A stretch of DNA of 62,798 nucleotides from DASWHR01 sp036398095 (GTDB lineage: Bacteria > Actinomycetota > AC-67): assembly GCA_036398095.1 (NCBI GenBank), contig DASWHR010000064.1, forward strand, positions 1 through 62,798. The letters run 5' to 3'. The notes under the pieces were generated by a model. That model was given only the letters and a program-made list of their open reading frames with translations. It searched no databases and was not told where the DNA came from. A program made the position numbers and the translations under genes. Shown here piece by piece: positions 40,256-50,179 of this stretch (the stretch's first letter is position 1; every line of letters begins with the position of its first letter).

Positions 40256-43200
40256 ATGACGGACTCCTTCGTCCATCTGCACGTCCATACCGAGTATTCG
40301 ATCTTGGACGGCGCCGCGCGAATCAAGGAACTGATCGGCGAGACGGCGGCGATGGGCATGCCGGCGATCGCGATGACCGACCACGGCAACATGTACGCGG
40401 CGCTGGATTTCTATCGCGAGTGCCGCGCGGCGGACGTGAAGCCGATCATCGGCGCCGAGCTGTACGTCGCCATGCGCTCCCGGTTCGAGAAGTCCTCGCG
40501 CGAAAAGGACGGCTCGCGGCATCTGACGGTGCTCGCGACCTCCGATCAGGGCTACCGAAACCTGATGAAGATCGTGTCGGCGGGTCATCTGGACGGATTC
40601 TTCTACCGGCCGCGCGTGGACAAAGAGGTCCTTGCCGCCCACTCGGAGGGCATCATCGCGCTCACCGGATGCTTGGCGAGCGAGGTCAACGAGCATCTCA
40701 AGAACGGCGACGTCGAAGCCGCCACCGCCAGCGCCGGCGAGTACGCCGACATCTTCGGCCCCGAAAACGTCTACGTCGAGTTGCAAGATCATGGGATCGC
40801 GGATCAGCACAAGGTCTTCCCGCAGCTCCTGGACATCTCGCGTCGCACCGGGCTGCGCACGGTCGCGACCAACGACTTGCACTACACGCGCAAGGCCGAT
40901 GCCGCCGCGCACGACGTCCTGCTGTGCATCCAGACGAACGCGAAGGTCAACGAGCCGAACCGCTTCAAATTCGACGGCCAAGAGTTCTACCTGAAGAACC
41001 CGCAGGAGATGCGCACCCTGTTCGCCGACCATCGGGACGCGTGCGACGCCACGCTCGATATCGCCGAACGCTGCACGATCGAGATCGAGTTCGGGAATCT
41101 GCATCTGCCGCCGTTCCATCCGCCGGGCGGCGAGACCCAACAGGACTATCTGCGGCGGCTGACCTATGAGGGCGCTGCGCAGCGCTACGGCGAGCATCTG
41201 CCGGCTGAGCACCGCGAACGCATCGAGCACGAGCTGAACGTGATCATCTCGATGGGCTTCGCCGGCTACTTCCTGATCGTCGCCGATCTGATCGCGTTCG
41301 CTCGTTCGCGCGGCATCCGCGTCGGTCCCGGCCGCGGCAGCGCGGCCGGGTGCGTGGTGTCGTATTGCTTGCGCATCACCGACCTGGATCCGATGCGCTA
41401 CGGATTGATCTTCGAACGGTTCCTCAACCCGGAACGCCGGCAGATGCCCGATATCGACATGGACTTCGACGAGCGCCGGCGCAGTGAGGTGATCCGCTAC
41501 GCGACCGAGAAGTACGGCGAAGACCACGTCGCACAGATCATTACCTTCGGGACCATCAAAGGGAAGCAGGCGATCCGCGATGCGGCGCGCGTGCTCGACC
41601 TGCCGTACGTGGTCGGGGACCGGCTCGCGAAGATGTATCCGCCGGCGATCCTCGGCAAAGAAGCCCCGCTGGCCGCGTGCTTCGAAAAGGCGATCGCCTG
41701 GCCGGACAAGGAAGTCGCGCGCAACGACGCGTATCAGAACGCATCGGAGCTGCGCAAGGCCTACGAAGACGAGGACATGTCGCGTCAGGTGATCGACATC
41801 GCGCGCACCTTGGAAGGGCTGCGCCGCCAGGTCAGCGTGCACGCAGCCGGGGTCGTCATCGCGGATCGTCCGATCGTGGAGTACGTGCCGCTCAAGCGCG
41901 CCGACGAAGCCAACGGCGGAGGCATCGTCACCCAGTACGAGATGGGCGGTGTCGAGTCGTTGGGCCTGTTGAAGATGGACTTTCTCGGCCTGCGAAACCT
42001 CACCGTGCTCACCGACACGGTCGCCAACCTGAAACGGGGACGCGGTGTCGATCTGGATGTGGACAATGTGCCGCTCGAAGATGCGGCGACGTTCGGCATG
42101 CTCACCGCCGGCCACACGATCGGCGTGTTCCAGCTGGAGTCGCCCGGCATGCGCGAGCTGGTAAAAAAGCTGCGGCCGGACTGCTTCGAAGATGTCATGG
42201 CGCTCGTCGCGTTGTATCGGCCGGGGCCGCTCGGTCAAGGGATGCACGTCGAATATGCCGAGCGCAAGCACGGCAACCGTCCGGTCACCTTTCCGCATCC
42301 TGATCTCGAGCCGATCCTGCGGGAGACGTTCGGGATCATCCTCTACCAAGAGCAGGCGCTGCGGATTGCCGTCGACATGGCCGGGTTCTCGATGGCCGAA
42401 GCGGACACGCTCCGCAAGGCGATCGGCAAGAAGATCGCGGATGTGATGCACGCGCAGAAGGAGAAGTTCATCGCCGGATGCGTCGCGAAAGGCTACACCC
42501 AGCAGCTCGGCACCACGTTGTGGACGCTCATCGACGAATTCTCAGGGTACGGTTTCAACAAGAGCCACTCGTGTGGGTACGCGTTGATTGCGTATCAGAC
42601 GGCGTATCTGAAAGCGACGTATCCGGTTGAGTATTTCGCGGCACTGCTGACGAGCGTTCGCGGCAATCAGGATCGCAGCGCCCTGTACTTGGCCGAGTGC
42701 CGGGCGCTCGGCATTCGCGTGCATCCCCCCGACGTCAACCTGTCCGATTCGGACTACACGCCGACCAAGGACGGCGAGATCCGCTTCGGTCTTTCCGCCG
42801 TTCGAAACATCGGCGAGAACGTCGTCGCGCTGATCGTGGAGGAACGGCACGAGCGCGGCCCGTTCGCGACGTTCACCGACTTCTGTCATCGCGTCGACGC
42901 GACGGTGCTCAACAAGCGCGTCGTGGAGGCGCTCGTGAAGGCCGGGGCGTTCGACTCGCTCTGGGACGAGGGCGCGGCCAAGCGAGCGGCCTATCTGGAA
43001 TGGGGGACCGACAAGCGCAGCGGCTTGCCGACGCTCGGGTTGTCCGAGGCGGCGGCCAAGATGCTCGACGCTGCGGCCGAGGATCGCCGCAACGAAGCGG
43101 CCGGTCAGTCGTCGCTGTTCGGCGCGGACGAGCGGCAGTCGATGACAACCGTGGCCGAGCCGTCCTCGTCGGGAGCGATTATCGACAAGCGGGCGCTGTT

Positions 43201-43930
43201 GACGGCCGAGAAGGAAATGCTCGGCCTCTATGTTTCGGATCATCCGCTCCTCGGGGTCGAAGCATCGCTGCGTGCGCTGTGCGATACGCAGATCGCCGAC
43301 GTCGAGACGCTGGAAGAGGGGCGGACGGTGACCATCGGCGGCATCATCTCGCGCGTGCAGAAGAAGTTCACGAAGAAGGGTGAGGCGATGGGCGTGCTCA
43401 CGATCGAAGACCTCGCCGGCGCGATCGACGTCGTCGTCTTCCCGTCCAGTTACATGACCCTGCCGGCCGAGGTCATCGCGCAGGACGCGATCGTCGTGGT
43501 CAAGGGCAAGGTGGACATGCGCGAAGATCCCCGCAAGATCGTGGCGCAAGAGATCACCAGGCCGGTGCTCGCGGTGGGCGATTCGGCCGCGGGGTGCGTC
43601 GCGGAGGGCGAACCGAAACCGGTCTCCGGCGGCGCCGTGCTCGAACAGGCCCGCCGCGCCGCGGGGGCACGCCGCCGCACGCCGGTCCGGGCCGCCGACG
43701 CCACGCTCGTGCTTCGCCTGTCGGCCGAACGAGCCGGCGATCCGTCCTTCGTCGCCGATCTCGCGGCCGTGCTCCGTTCCCATCCCGGTCCGACCCCGGT
43801 GCATCTGCATCTGACCAGCGGGGGTGGCGCCACCAAGGTAATGCGGCTGTCGGACGAGTTCCAGGTTGAGCGTCGCACGGGCTTATACGCGGAGCTCAAA
43901 GCGATCCTGGGATCGGGTGCCGTCGAATAG
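40256..43930 (+). CDS. dnaE: DNA polymerase III alpha subunit DnaE (replicative, DnaE1 type)
   Basis: This 1224-residue C-family polymerase has an N-terminal PHP domain with intact metal motif FVHLHVHTEYSILDGAARI and MTDHGNM. The palm motifs include GPGRGSAAGCVVSYCL and PDIDMDFDERRR (catalytic aspartates), and the fingers read FGTIKGKQAIRDAARVL. A helix-hairpin-helix region precedes an OB fold (VTIGGIISRVQKKFTKKGEAMGVLTIEDLAGAIDVVVF) and a C-terminal tail. Length and the intact PHP metal residues fit the replicative enzyme with PHP-based proofreading, not the mutagenic DnaE2. The same placement after rluD is seen in mycobacteria. Confidence 0.96.
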   Translation: MTDSFVHLHVHTEYSILDGAARIKELIGETAAMGMPAIAMTDHGNMYAALDFYRECRAADVKPIIGAELYVAMRSRFEKSSREKDGSRHLTVLATSDQGYRNLMKIVSAGHLDGFFYRPRVDKEVLAAHSEGIIALTGCLASEVNEHLKNGDVEAATASAGEYADIFGPENVYVELQDHGIADQHKVFPQLLDISRRTGLRTVATNDLHYTRKADAAAHDVLLCIQTNAKVNEPNRFKFDGQEFYLKNPQEMRTLFADHRDACDATLDIAERCTIEIEFGNLHLPPFHPPGGETQQDYLRRLTYEGAAQRYGEHLPAEHRERIEHELNVIISMGFAGYFLIVADLIAFARSRGIRVGPGRGSAAGCVVSYCLRITDLDPMRYGLIFERFLNPERRQMPDIDMDFDERRRSEVIRYATEKYGEDHVAQIITFGTIKGKQAIRDAARVLDLPYVVGDRLAKMYPPAILGKEAPLAACFEKAIAWPDKEVARNDAYQNASELRKAYEDEDMSRQVIDIARTLEGLRRQVSVHAAGVVIADRPIVEYVPLKRADEANGGGIVTQYEMGGVESLGLLKMDFLGLRNLTVLTDTVANLKRGRGVDLDVDNVPLEDAATFGMLTAGHTIGVFQLESPGMRELVKKLRPDCFEDVMALVALYRPGPLGQGMHVEYAERKHGNRPVTFPHPDLEPILRETFGIILYQEQALRIAVDMAGFSMAEADTLRKAIGKKIADVMHAQKEKFIAGCVAKGYTQQLGTTLWTLIDEFSGYGFNKSHSCGYALIAYQTAYLKATYPVEYFAALLTSVRGNQDRSALYLAECRALGIRVHPPDVNLSDSDYTPTKDGEIRFGLSAVRNIGENVVALIVEERHERGPFATFTDFCHRVDATVLNKRVVEALVKAGAFDSLWDEGAAKRAAYLEWGTDKRSGLPTLGLSEAAAKMLDAAAEDRRNEAAGQSSLFGADERQSMTTVAEPSSSGAIIDKRALLTAEKEMLGLYVSDHPLLGVEASLRALCDTQIADVETLEEGRTVTIGGIISRVQKKFTKKGEAMGVLTIEDLAGAIDVVVFPSSYMTLPAEVIAQDAIVVVKGKVDMREDPRKIVAQEITRPVLAVGDSAAGCVAEGEPKPVSGGAVLEQARRAAGARRRTPVRAADATLVLRLSAERAGDPSFVADLAAVLRSHPGPTPVHLHLTSGGGATKVMRLSDEFQVERRTGLYAELKAILGSGAVE

Positions 43931-43962
43931 CGACCTTCCGTCACCTTTCTCCCCATCTCGCG

Positions 43963-43968
43963 TAGAGT
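43963..43968 (+). promoter_or_regulatory. -10 element of the LuxR-type gene (leaderless candidate)
   Basis: TAGAGT ends 9 nt before ATG 43978. There is no ribosome site in between, so transcription is predicted to begin at or within a few bases of the start codon. Confidence 0.5.
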
Positions 43969-43977
43969 GACCGCGCC

Positions 43978-44475
43978 ATGAGTGAGCTCGAATCCCGTGC
44001 CGAGCGACTCACGCCGAGAGAGTGGCGTGTCGTCGCGCTGGTCATCGAAGGAGTTCCGACATCGCAAGCATGCGAGCGGCTCGGCATCGCGTCGGGCACG
44101 TTCGAGAGTCATAAGCAGGCGATCCGGCGCAAGCTCGGGATTCCTCGTGGCGAGCGGCTCGAGAGGCATCTGCAAGCCTTCGCCGGCAACATTCCGGTGC
44201 CGACCGAACGCGAGGAACGAGCGCCGTCGATGCCGACGGTCGACGAGCCGAGCGACCGGCGCATCCGGCTGCTCTACCGCATGACGATGGACGAGTTGAC
44301 CGAGGTTGCGGGATCCGCCGAACTTCGCGCGACGCTGCTCGGTCAGACCATCAAGCGCATGTCGAGCGACGACCTCGACGACGCCGAGCGAGAGATCGCC
44401 GATCTGCGCGAAGCGGCGACCGAGATCCGCGCGCTTGCGGGCCGCCTGCTCGAATCGGTCCGCACCCGACCGTAG
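43978..44475 (+). CDS. LuxR-type HTH regulator
   Basis: This 165-residue protein has a GerE/LuxR-like helix-turn-helix at about residues 11-60 (LTPREWRVVALVIEGVPTSQACERLGIASGTFESHKQAIRRKLG). There is no receiver or ligand domain before it. The C-terminal two-thirds is helical and acidic (DDLDDAEREIADLREAATEIRALAGRLLE), possibly a coiled-coil dimerisation arm. The target is unknown. It is monocistronic, between dnaE and the convergent subtilase gene. Confidence 0.78.
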   Translation: MSELESRAERLTPREWRVVALVIEGVPTSQACERLGIASGTFESHKQAIRRKLGIPRGERLERHLQAFAGNIPVPTEREERAPSMPTVDEPSDRRIRLLYRMTMDELTEVAGSAELRATLLGQTIKRMSSDDLDDAEREIADLREAATEIRALAGRLLESVRTRP

Positions 44476-44482
44476 CGCTCCC

Positions 44483-46378
44483 TCAGACGACGATCGTCTG
44501 TGCCGTCGCGATCGCCGGATTGCCCGACCGGTCCCACGCCCAGATCTCGATCCGGTGCGGACCGGGTGGGCCGGACGGAAGCGGCGGCGGATCCCAGTAG
44601 ACCGATTGCGCGCCCGGTCCGGACTGGCGCGGCCCCGATGCCCACACGACGGTCACCCCGTCCGCTCCGGTCACGTCCACCGAATACGCGAACCAGTCCG
44701 AGGTGTCGTCGGAAAGCGTGAACGTGATCGAGGCGCGCTTCGCTTGGACGCGCACGACCGTGTCGGCTCGCACGTTCGTGATGCGAGGCGGTTCGCGATC
44801 GGTCACCGCCGCGCCGCGGGCGGCTCCCCCCCACGCTCCGTCCCACGCGCGAACGTAGAGCGTGCGGACCGGCGGAGAGTCGCTCGCAACCGGAATCTCA
44901 CCGACCAGGTCCTCGGTTTGATCTCCCCAGGCGCCGTCGGCCGGACGCAGCGCGAAACGAGCCGACGGATTGCCCGGCGCATCGACGTATACCTCTGCGG
45001 CGGACACGCCCTTCGGCGATCGCGCGACGGCCGTAATCGTCGTCGTGGTCGCGTCGCGCGGCGGGATCGCCGCGTCCACCGACTCGGTCGTGGCGGTGGC
45101 GCCGTCGCGGATCGCGCGGTCGGCGTTGACGATGCCGTGTCCGAACCGGGGATCCCATCCGGGATGCTGCGCGTCGTCGGTCGCGGTCCGCTCGATGAGC
45201 GAACGCACCTGCGCGGCGGTGCGCGAGCGGTCTTGCGCGACCAGAAGCGCCGCGACGCCGGCGACGTGCGGGGCGGCCGCCGAGGTGCCGCAATCGATCG
45301 TGCGGAGGCGCGTGGGCATCGGTGCGAGGGAAAGGACGTTGCGGGCCGGGGCGGCGACCGAGACGTTGTCGTTGTAGTTGGAGCATGATGCCCGGCCGCC
45401 CGCGGCGTCGACGCCGGCCACGCTCATCGCCTCCGGATACGAGGCGGGGTAGAAGGGCTCGTCGTCGGTGTTGTTGCCGGCCGCGGCGACCACCAGCGCG
45501 GCGCCGGGTTCCGACGTCGCGGCGATGAGCGCGTCGCGCACCGCCTGCGACGGCTCGCTCAAGCCGAGCGACACGTTGATGATGCGCGCGCCGGCGCGAT
45601 GCGCCGCGGTGATCGCCTCGGCGACGGTCGACGCGGTGGTCGATCCGCTTCCATCGAGCACTTCGTAGGGCAGGATCAGCGAGGGATAGGCGATGCCGGC
45701 GATGTCGGCGTCGTTGCCGGCGGCGGCCGCCAGGATCCCGGCGACGAAGGTGCCGTGCCAGGCGAGCGTTCCCGCTCGCTTCGACGGCTCGACCCAGGAT
45801 CGTTGCGCGGACCAGTCGATCTGTCCGCCGAAGGTGGCGTCGCTCGACGATCCGCCGGCGTTCGCGAAATCGGGATGCGTCGCGTCGATGCGCGAATCGA
45901 GGACGGCGACGAGCACCGGATCCGACGACAGGCGCTCCTGCGCGGTCATCGTCGGAAACGCCTGCCAGGCAAGCGGCGCCTCGATCATGCTCGCGTTCCA
46001 TTGCGCGGTCCCGCCGCACGGCGTCCACAGGCACGGATCGCCGGGTTCGGCCGCGGCGCGCGCGGCCGCATCCGGTTCGGCCGAGCGCACGCCGGGAAAC
46101 CTGCGGTAGGCGGCGATCGCGTCGGCTGCGGGAATCGATTCGGGCAGAGCCACCAGATCCCAGCTGCCGGGCGCCTCGAGTGTTCGCAGCCGGACCGCCC
46201 CCACGGCGCGGTGGGCCGCGGCCGGGTCGGCCCCGCGGTGGAACGAGACGAGCACGCGGCCGCCGGGAGTGGAGCCACCGGCGACGGCGCCCTCGGGGAC
46301 GGCGCCCCCGGGTACGGCAAGAGAGAGCGCGGCGACGAGCGCCAGCGCCGCACCGATCGCGCCGCGAAATCGTGTCAT
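44483..46378 (-). CDS. secreted S8 (subtilisin-like) serine protease
   Basis: This 631-residue exported protease has a signal peptide (about 1-27, MTRFRGAIGAALALVAALSL) and a short inhibitor-like propeptide. The catalytic triad is Asp161 (VAVLDSRIDATHPD), His208 (LAWHGTFVAGI) and Ser366 (DCGTSAAAPHVAGVAALL), with oxyanion Asn302 (AAAGNNTDDEP). The C-terminal third is beta-rich, with Ig-like segments (ITFTLSDDTSDWFAYSVDVTG, PHRIEIWAWDRSGN). ATG 46378 is chosen because it opens the signal peptide; the frame extends 35 codons upstream without function. No C-terminal anchor is seen, so the enzyme should be released. Confidence 0.92.
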   Translation of the reverse strand: MTRFRGAIGAALALVAALSLAVPGGAVPEGAVAGGSTPGGRVLVSFHRGADPAAAHRAVGAVRLRTLEAPGSWDLVALPESIPAADAIAAYRRFPGVRSAEPDAAARAAAEPGDPCLWTPCGGTAQWNASMIEAPLAWQAFPTMTAQERLSSDPVLVAVLDSRIDATHPDFANAGGSSSDATFGGQIDWSAQRSWVEPSKRAGTLAWHGTFVAGILAAAAGNDADIAGIAYPSLILPYEVLDGSGSTTASTVAEAITAAHRAGARIINVSLGLSEPSQAVRDALIAATSEPGAALVVAAAGNNTDDEPFYPASYPEAMSVAGVDAAGGRASCSNYNDNVSVAAPARNVLSLAPMPTRLRTIDCGTSAAAPHVAGVAALLVAQDRSRTAAQVRSLIERTATDDAQHPGWDPRFGHGIVNADRAIRDGATATTESVDAAIPPRDATTTTITAVARSPKGVSAAEVYVDAPGNPSARFALRPADGAWGDQTEDLVGEIPVASDSPPVRTLYVRAWDGAWGGAARGAAVTDREPPRITNVRADTVVRVQAKRASITFTLSDDTSDWFAYSVDVTGADGVTVVWASGPRQSGPGAQSVYWDPPPLPSGPPGPHRIEIWAWDRSGNPAIATAQTIVV

Positions 46379-46532
46379 TCTCTCACAGCGAGAAACGCGG
46401 CGGGCGCGGGTGTCGACGCGCCGTATCGCCCTCCTGTGCCGGATCGTCCCGTCGTGTGACGGTCGCGCGAGCCGCCTCGGCACACCGCGATTCGCCTCGA
46501 CAAACCGCGGGGAGCGGCTCGGCCCGCTCGGC

Positions 46533-46538
46533 TAGAAT
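46533..46538 (+). promoter_or_regulatory. -10 element of the his operon (leaderless candidate)
   Basis: TAGAAT ends 9 nt before the hisD ATG. No leader peptide, T-box or histidine attenuator fits in the 169-nt divergent spacer to the protease gene. Confidence 0.55.
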
Positions 46539-46547
46539 CCCGATCCG

Positions 46548-47912
46548 ATGCTCGAAATCGTCGATCTGCGGGGATTCACCGGCGACCCGTCGCCGATGAT
46601 GCCGCGCGCCACAGCCGATCTGGGTGCGGCTCGAACGGCCGTCCGCGAGGTCGTACGGACCGTTCGCGAACGCGGCGACGCGGGCCTGATCGAATGCGAG
46701 ATGCGCTTCGGGCGCGAGCGCGTGGACTATTTGCGCATCCCCGAATGGCGGATCGAGCAGGCGCTCGACGAATGTCCGGGGTCGCTTCGCGACGCGCTCG
46801 AGTCGGCGGCCGCCCGCATCCACGACTATCACGCGCGTCAGGCCGGAGAAGAGCGCGCGCCGTTTTGGCGCATCGGGCCCGGCCACGCGCAGGTCGGCGA
46901 AGAGACGCGCCCGATCCGCCGCGCCGGCTGCTACGTCCCAGGGGGCCGCGCGGCCTATCCCTCGACCGTGCTGATGACCGCGATCCCTGCGCGGGCGGCC
47001 GGGGTGTCCGAGATCGCGGTGTGCGTCCCGCCGTCCGCCGACGGACGCGTGCATGCCGCCACGCTCACCGCGTGCGCGATCGCCGGGGTCGACGAAGTCT
47101 ACGCGTGCGGCGGGGCGCAGGCCGTCGCCGCCATGGCCTACGGAACCGAGAGCATCCGCCGCGTGGACAAGATCGTTGGCCCGGGCTCGATCTGGGTGAC
47201 GCTCGCCAAGCACGAAGTCGCGATGGACGTGGGCGTGGACTCGTTCGCCGGTCCGACCGAGGTCGCGATCATCGCCGATGGCACCGCGCCTCCCGAGTTC
47301 CTCGCGGCCGACCTGGTTGCGCAAGCCGAGCACGATCCGCTGGCGACGTGTCTGCTGGTGACGCCGTCGCGGGCGCTTATCGACGCGATCAACGATCTGC
47401 TCCCGAAAGAGGTCGCGGCCGCGTCGCGCGCCGCCGACATCGAATCGGCGTTGCGGACCTACGGAAGGGCGATCCTGGTCGACGGGCTCGAGCAGGCAGT
47501 TGAAGTCGTCGACGCCTTCGCGCCGGAGCATCTCGAGCTGGCGCTGGTCGATGCCGACTCGTGGCTGCCGAAGATCTCGAACGCCGGCGCGATCTTCATC
47601 GGCGTCTGGTCGCCGGTCTCGCTCGGCGACTATGTCGCGGGAACCAATCACGTGCTGCCGACTGCCGGGGCGTCGCGATTCGCTTCGCCGCTGCGCGTCT
47701 CCGACTTCATCAAGTCCACCGCGACGATTCGATTCGAGCCGGCCGGCATCGAATGGGTCGCTCCATGGGCCGTGGCGATCGCCGGCGAAGAAGGCCTCGA
47801 CGCGCACGCGCGCGCTTTGAACGTGCGGCTCGATCACATCCACTCGTCGATGAGCCAGGACGGTTCCGCGCACGAAGCGCCCGAATCGCCGGCCGCCGGG
47901 GAGCCTCTGTGA
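46548..47912 (+). CDS. hisD: histidinol dehydrogenase HisD
   Basis: This 454-residue zinc enzyme catalyses the last two oxidations from histidinol to histidine. Landmarks are RRAGCYVPGGRAAYPSTVLMTAIPARAAGV, CGGAQAVAAMAYGT, VDKIVGPGSIWVTLAK, FAGPTEVAIIADG, QAEHDPLATCLLVT and PEHLEL, followed by GTNHVLPTAGASRFASPL. The protein is complete. It is first in the his operon, and hisG and hisE are not nearby. Its stop overlaps hisC's GTG. Confidence 0.96.
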   Translation: MLEIVDLRGFTGDPSPMMPRATADLGAARTAVREVVRTVRERGDAGLIECEMRFGRERVDYLRIPEWRIEQALDECPGSLRDALESAAARIHDYHARQAGEERAPFWRIGPGHAQVGEETRPIRRAGCYVPGGRAAYPSTVLMTAIPARAAGVSEIAVCVPPSADGRVHAATLTACAIAGVDEVYACGGAQAVAAMAYGTESIRRVDKIVGPGSIWVTLAKHEVAMDVGVDSFAGPTEVAIIADGTAPPEFLAADLVAQAEHDPLATCLLVTPSRALIDAINDLLPKEVAAASRAADIESALRTYGRAILVDGLEQAVEVVDAFAPEHLELALVDADSWLPKISNAGAIFIGVWSPVSLGDYVAGTNHVLPTAGASRFASPLRVSDFIKSTATIRFEPAGIEWVAPWAVAIAGEEGLDAHARALNVRLDHIHSSMSQDGSAHEAPESPAAGEPL

Positions 47913-49000
47913 GCAGCGGCGCCCGCCGGCCGTTCGAGTTGCGCGACGACTTGGCGAAGCTGCCGCCGTACCGCGCGCCGCAGGATGACGCGCCGATCCG
48001 TCTGAACACCAACGAGTCGCCGTACCCGCCGCCGGACAAAGTCATGGCCGAGGTGGCGGAGGGCGTGCGGCGCCTTCCCCTGAACCGGTATCCCGATCGC
48101 GACGCGCAGGGGCTGCGACGAGCATTGTCGGAGCGCAACGAGTGGCCGGCCGACGGAGTGTGGGCGGCCAACGGATCCAACGAGATCATCCAGACGCTCA
48201 TGCTCGCCTTCGGCGGCGCGGGCCGGCGCGCGCTGCTGTTCGAGCCGACCTACGCGATGCACTCGCACATCGCGCTCGTGACCGGCACCGGAGTCGTGCG
48301 ACGGCAGATCGATGAACCGTGGATCTTGGATCCGACCGCGGTCGCGGCCGCGGTGTCCGAATCCGAGCCCGCCCTGACGTTCGTCTGCTCGCCGAACAAT
48401 CCCACCGGCAACGCCCAGCCGGTCGAAGCAGTGGAGGCGGCGTTGTCCGCCGGCTCGGGTTTGGTCGTGGTCGACGAGGCATACGGCGAGTTCGGCGGCG
48501 TGTCCGCGCTGGGACTGGCCGGCAAGCACGATCGCGTCGTCGTCGTTCGATCCTTTTCCAAGTCCTGGCGGCTTGCCGGCGTGCGACTGGGCTATCTGCT
48601 CGCTCATCCGTGGCTGGTCGAGGCGATCCAAGTCGCTCGGCTTCCCTACCACCTGTCGGCGACGACGCAGCTCATCGGCGAGACGGTTCTGCGTCACGCA
48701 CAGGCCGCGCTCGCGGCCGTCACCGAGATCGTGATGGAACGCGAACGGCTCGCCAAGGAGCTTGCGCGGGTCCCCGGCATCGAGGTCTTCCCGAGCGACG
48801 CGAACTTCCTGCTGCTGCGCACCCCCGTCGAAGCCACGCCGGTGTGGCGCCGGCTCGCCGCGGCCGGCGTGCTCGTGCGCGACTTCTCGGGCGTCCCGGG
48901 CCTTGAGCGTTGCCTGCGCGTGACCGTCGGAACCGCCGATCAGAACGCGACGTTCGTCGAGACCTTGAGGAGTGTGCTGAATGCCGGCGAAGAAGCGTAG
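47909..49000 (+). CDS. hisC: histidinol-phosphate aminotransferase HisC
   Basis: This 363-residue class I/II PLP aminotransferase converts imidazole-acetol phosphate to histidinol phosphate. Visible are IRLNTNESPYPPP, VWAANGSNEIIQTLMLAF, TFVCSPNNPTGNAQP, VVVDEAYGEFGG, the PLP-lysine block VVVRSFSKSWRLAGVRLGYLLAH and LRVTVGTADQNATFVETL. The GTG start is coupled to hisD. Its last 20 nt overlap hisB. Confidence 0.95.
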   Translation: MSSGARRPFELRDDLAKLPPYRAPQDDAPIRLNTNESPYPPPDKVMAEVAEGVRRLPLNRYPDRDAQGLRRALSERNEWPADGVWAANGSNEIIQTLMLAFGGAGRRALLFEPTYAMHSHIALVTGTGVVRRQIDEPWILDPTAVAAAVSESEPALTFVCSPNNPTGNAQPVEAVEAALSAGSGLVVVDEAYGEFGGVSALGLAGKHDRVVVVRSFSKSWRLAGVRLGYLLAHPWLVEAIQVARLPYHLSATTQLIGETVLRHAQAALAAVTEIVMERERLAKELARVPGIEVFPSDANFLLLRTPVEATPVWRRLAAAGVLVRDFSGVPGLERCLRVTVGTADQNATFVETLRSVLNAGEEA

Positions 49001-49586
49001 GGTCGCTCGCGCCGCAACCGTGCGACGCGCCACGAAGGAAGTGGACGTCACCGTCGAGCTGAGGCTGGACGGCGACGGGACCGCGACGGCGAAGACGGGG
49101 TTGCCCTTCTTCGATCACATGCTCGAGCAGCTCGGCAAGCACGCCGGCTTCGACCTGAAGATTCGCGCGAAAGGCGATCTGGAGGTTGACGCGCATCACA
49201 CCGTCGAAGACACAGGGATCGCGATCGGGGAAGCGGTCGCCGACGCGCTCGGCGACAAGACCGGCATCGGCCGGTTCGGCGCGGCGCTGGTGCCGCTCGA
49301 CGAAGCACTCGTTCGCGTCGCGCTGGACGTGTCGTCGCGCCCGTATCTGGTTCACGACGTGGACGCGAAGGCGAAGCTGATCGGCGCCTACGACACGCGG
49401 CTCACCGAGGAGTTTCTGCGCGCGTTCGCGCAAGCCGGCGGCATGACCATCCACGTCAACCTGCTCGCCGGAAAGAACCCGCATCACATCGTCGAGGCCG
49501 AGTTCAAGGCGCTCGCGCGCGCCCTGCGGGAGGCATGCGCGCAGACCGGCGGGCGAGGCGTGCCGTCGACGAAGGGACGCCTGTGA
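48981..49586 (+). CDS. hisB: imidazoleglycerol-phosphate dehydratase HisB
   Basis: This 201-residue monofunctional dehydratase (no phosphatase domain) has GLPFFDHMLEQLGKHAGFDL, the metal motif DAHHTVEDTGIAIGEAVADAL, RFGAALVPLDEALV and NPHHIVEAEFKALARAL. The N-terminus has a short Lys/Arg-rich extension before TKEVDVTVELRLDGDG. The ATG lies within the end of hisC (20-nt overlap) and the stop overlaps hisH. Confidence 0.95.
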   Translation: MPAKKRRVARAATVRRATKEVDVTVELRLDGDGTATAKTGLPFFDHMLEQLGKHAGFDLKIRAKGDLEVDAHHTVEDTGIAIGEAVADALGDKTGIGRFGAALVPLDEALVRVALDVSSRPYLVHDVDAKAKLIGAYDTRLTEEFLRAFAQAGGMTIHVNLLAGKNPHHIVEAEFKALARALREACAQTGGRGVPSTKGRL

Positions 49587-50179
49587 CGCGAATCGCCGTC
49601 CTGGACTTCGGGATGGGAAACCTTCGGTCGGTCGCGAAAGCGCTTGAGAAGGCCGGCGCAGCGGTGGACGTCGTCGAAGACGTGCCGGCCGGTGCCGACG
49701 GACTCGTCGTTCCCGGTCAGGGCCATTTCGGATCGTGCGTCGCCAACTTGGGTTCGCGCGTGAACGACATCGCGCGATGGATCGAGGACGGAAAGCCGTA
49801 CCTCGGGATCTGCCTGGGGCTGCAAGTGCTGTTCGCCTCGAGCGAAGAGGCGGCTGCGCCCGGTCTGGGCGTGCTGCCGGGAACGGTTCGCCGCTTCGCC
49901 GGGGACCGAAAGATTCCGCACATCGGCTGGAACGAGGTCGTGCCCGGCCAAACGCAGCCCATCTTCGAGGGAATCCGGGCGCGAACGCGGTTCTACTTCG
50001 TCCACTCGTATTATCCGGATCCGGCCGATGCCGGCGACATTGCCGCGACGACCGACTACGGCGTCGAGTTCGCCTGCGCAGCGGCCCGCGACAACGTCGT
50101 GGCGACCCAATTCCATCCCGAAAAGTCGGCCGACCCGGGGATCGCGCTGCTCCGTAATTTCATCGGGATGTGCGCATGA
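49583..50179 (+). CDS. hisH: imidazole glycerol phosphate synthase glutaminase subunit HisH
   Basis: This 198-residue class I glutamine amidotransferase supplies ammonia to HisF. It has IAVLDFGMGNLRSVAKAL, the oxyanion strand VVPGQGHFGSC, the nucleophile Cys77 in YLGICLGLQVLF, IPHIGWNEV, and the His/Glu of the triad in TQFHPEKS. The GTG overlaps the hisB stop. It pairs with hisF two genes downstream. Confidence 0.95.
   Translation: MTRIAVLDFGMGNLRSVAKALEKAGAAVDVVEDVPAGADGLVVPGQGHFGSCVANLGSRVNDIARWIEDGKPYLGICLGLQVLFASSEEAAAPGLGVLPGTVRRFAGDRKIPHIGWNEVVPGQTQPIFEGIRARTRFYFVHSYYPDPADAGDIAATTDYGVEFACAAARDNVVATQFHPEKSADPGIALLRNFIGMCA

Noticed and set aside
40229..42451. 740-codon minus-strand frame opposite dnaE
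   Set aside because: Antisense shadow of a conserved polymerase gene, with His/Arg/Asp-rich low-information sequence.
46379..46547. Histidine leader peptide or attenuator before hisD
   Set aside because: No run of His codons and no terminator hairpin; a -10 element lies 9 nt before the ATG.
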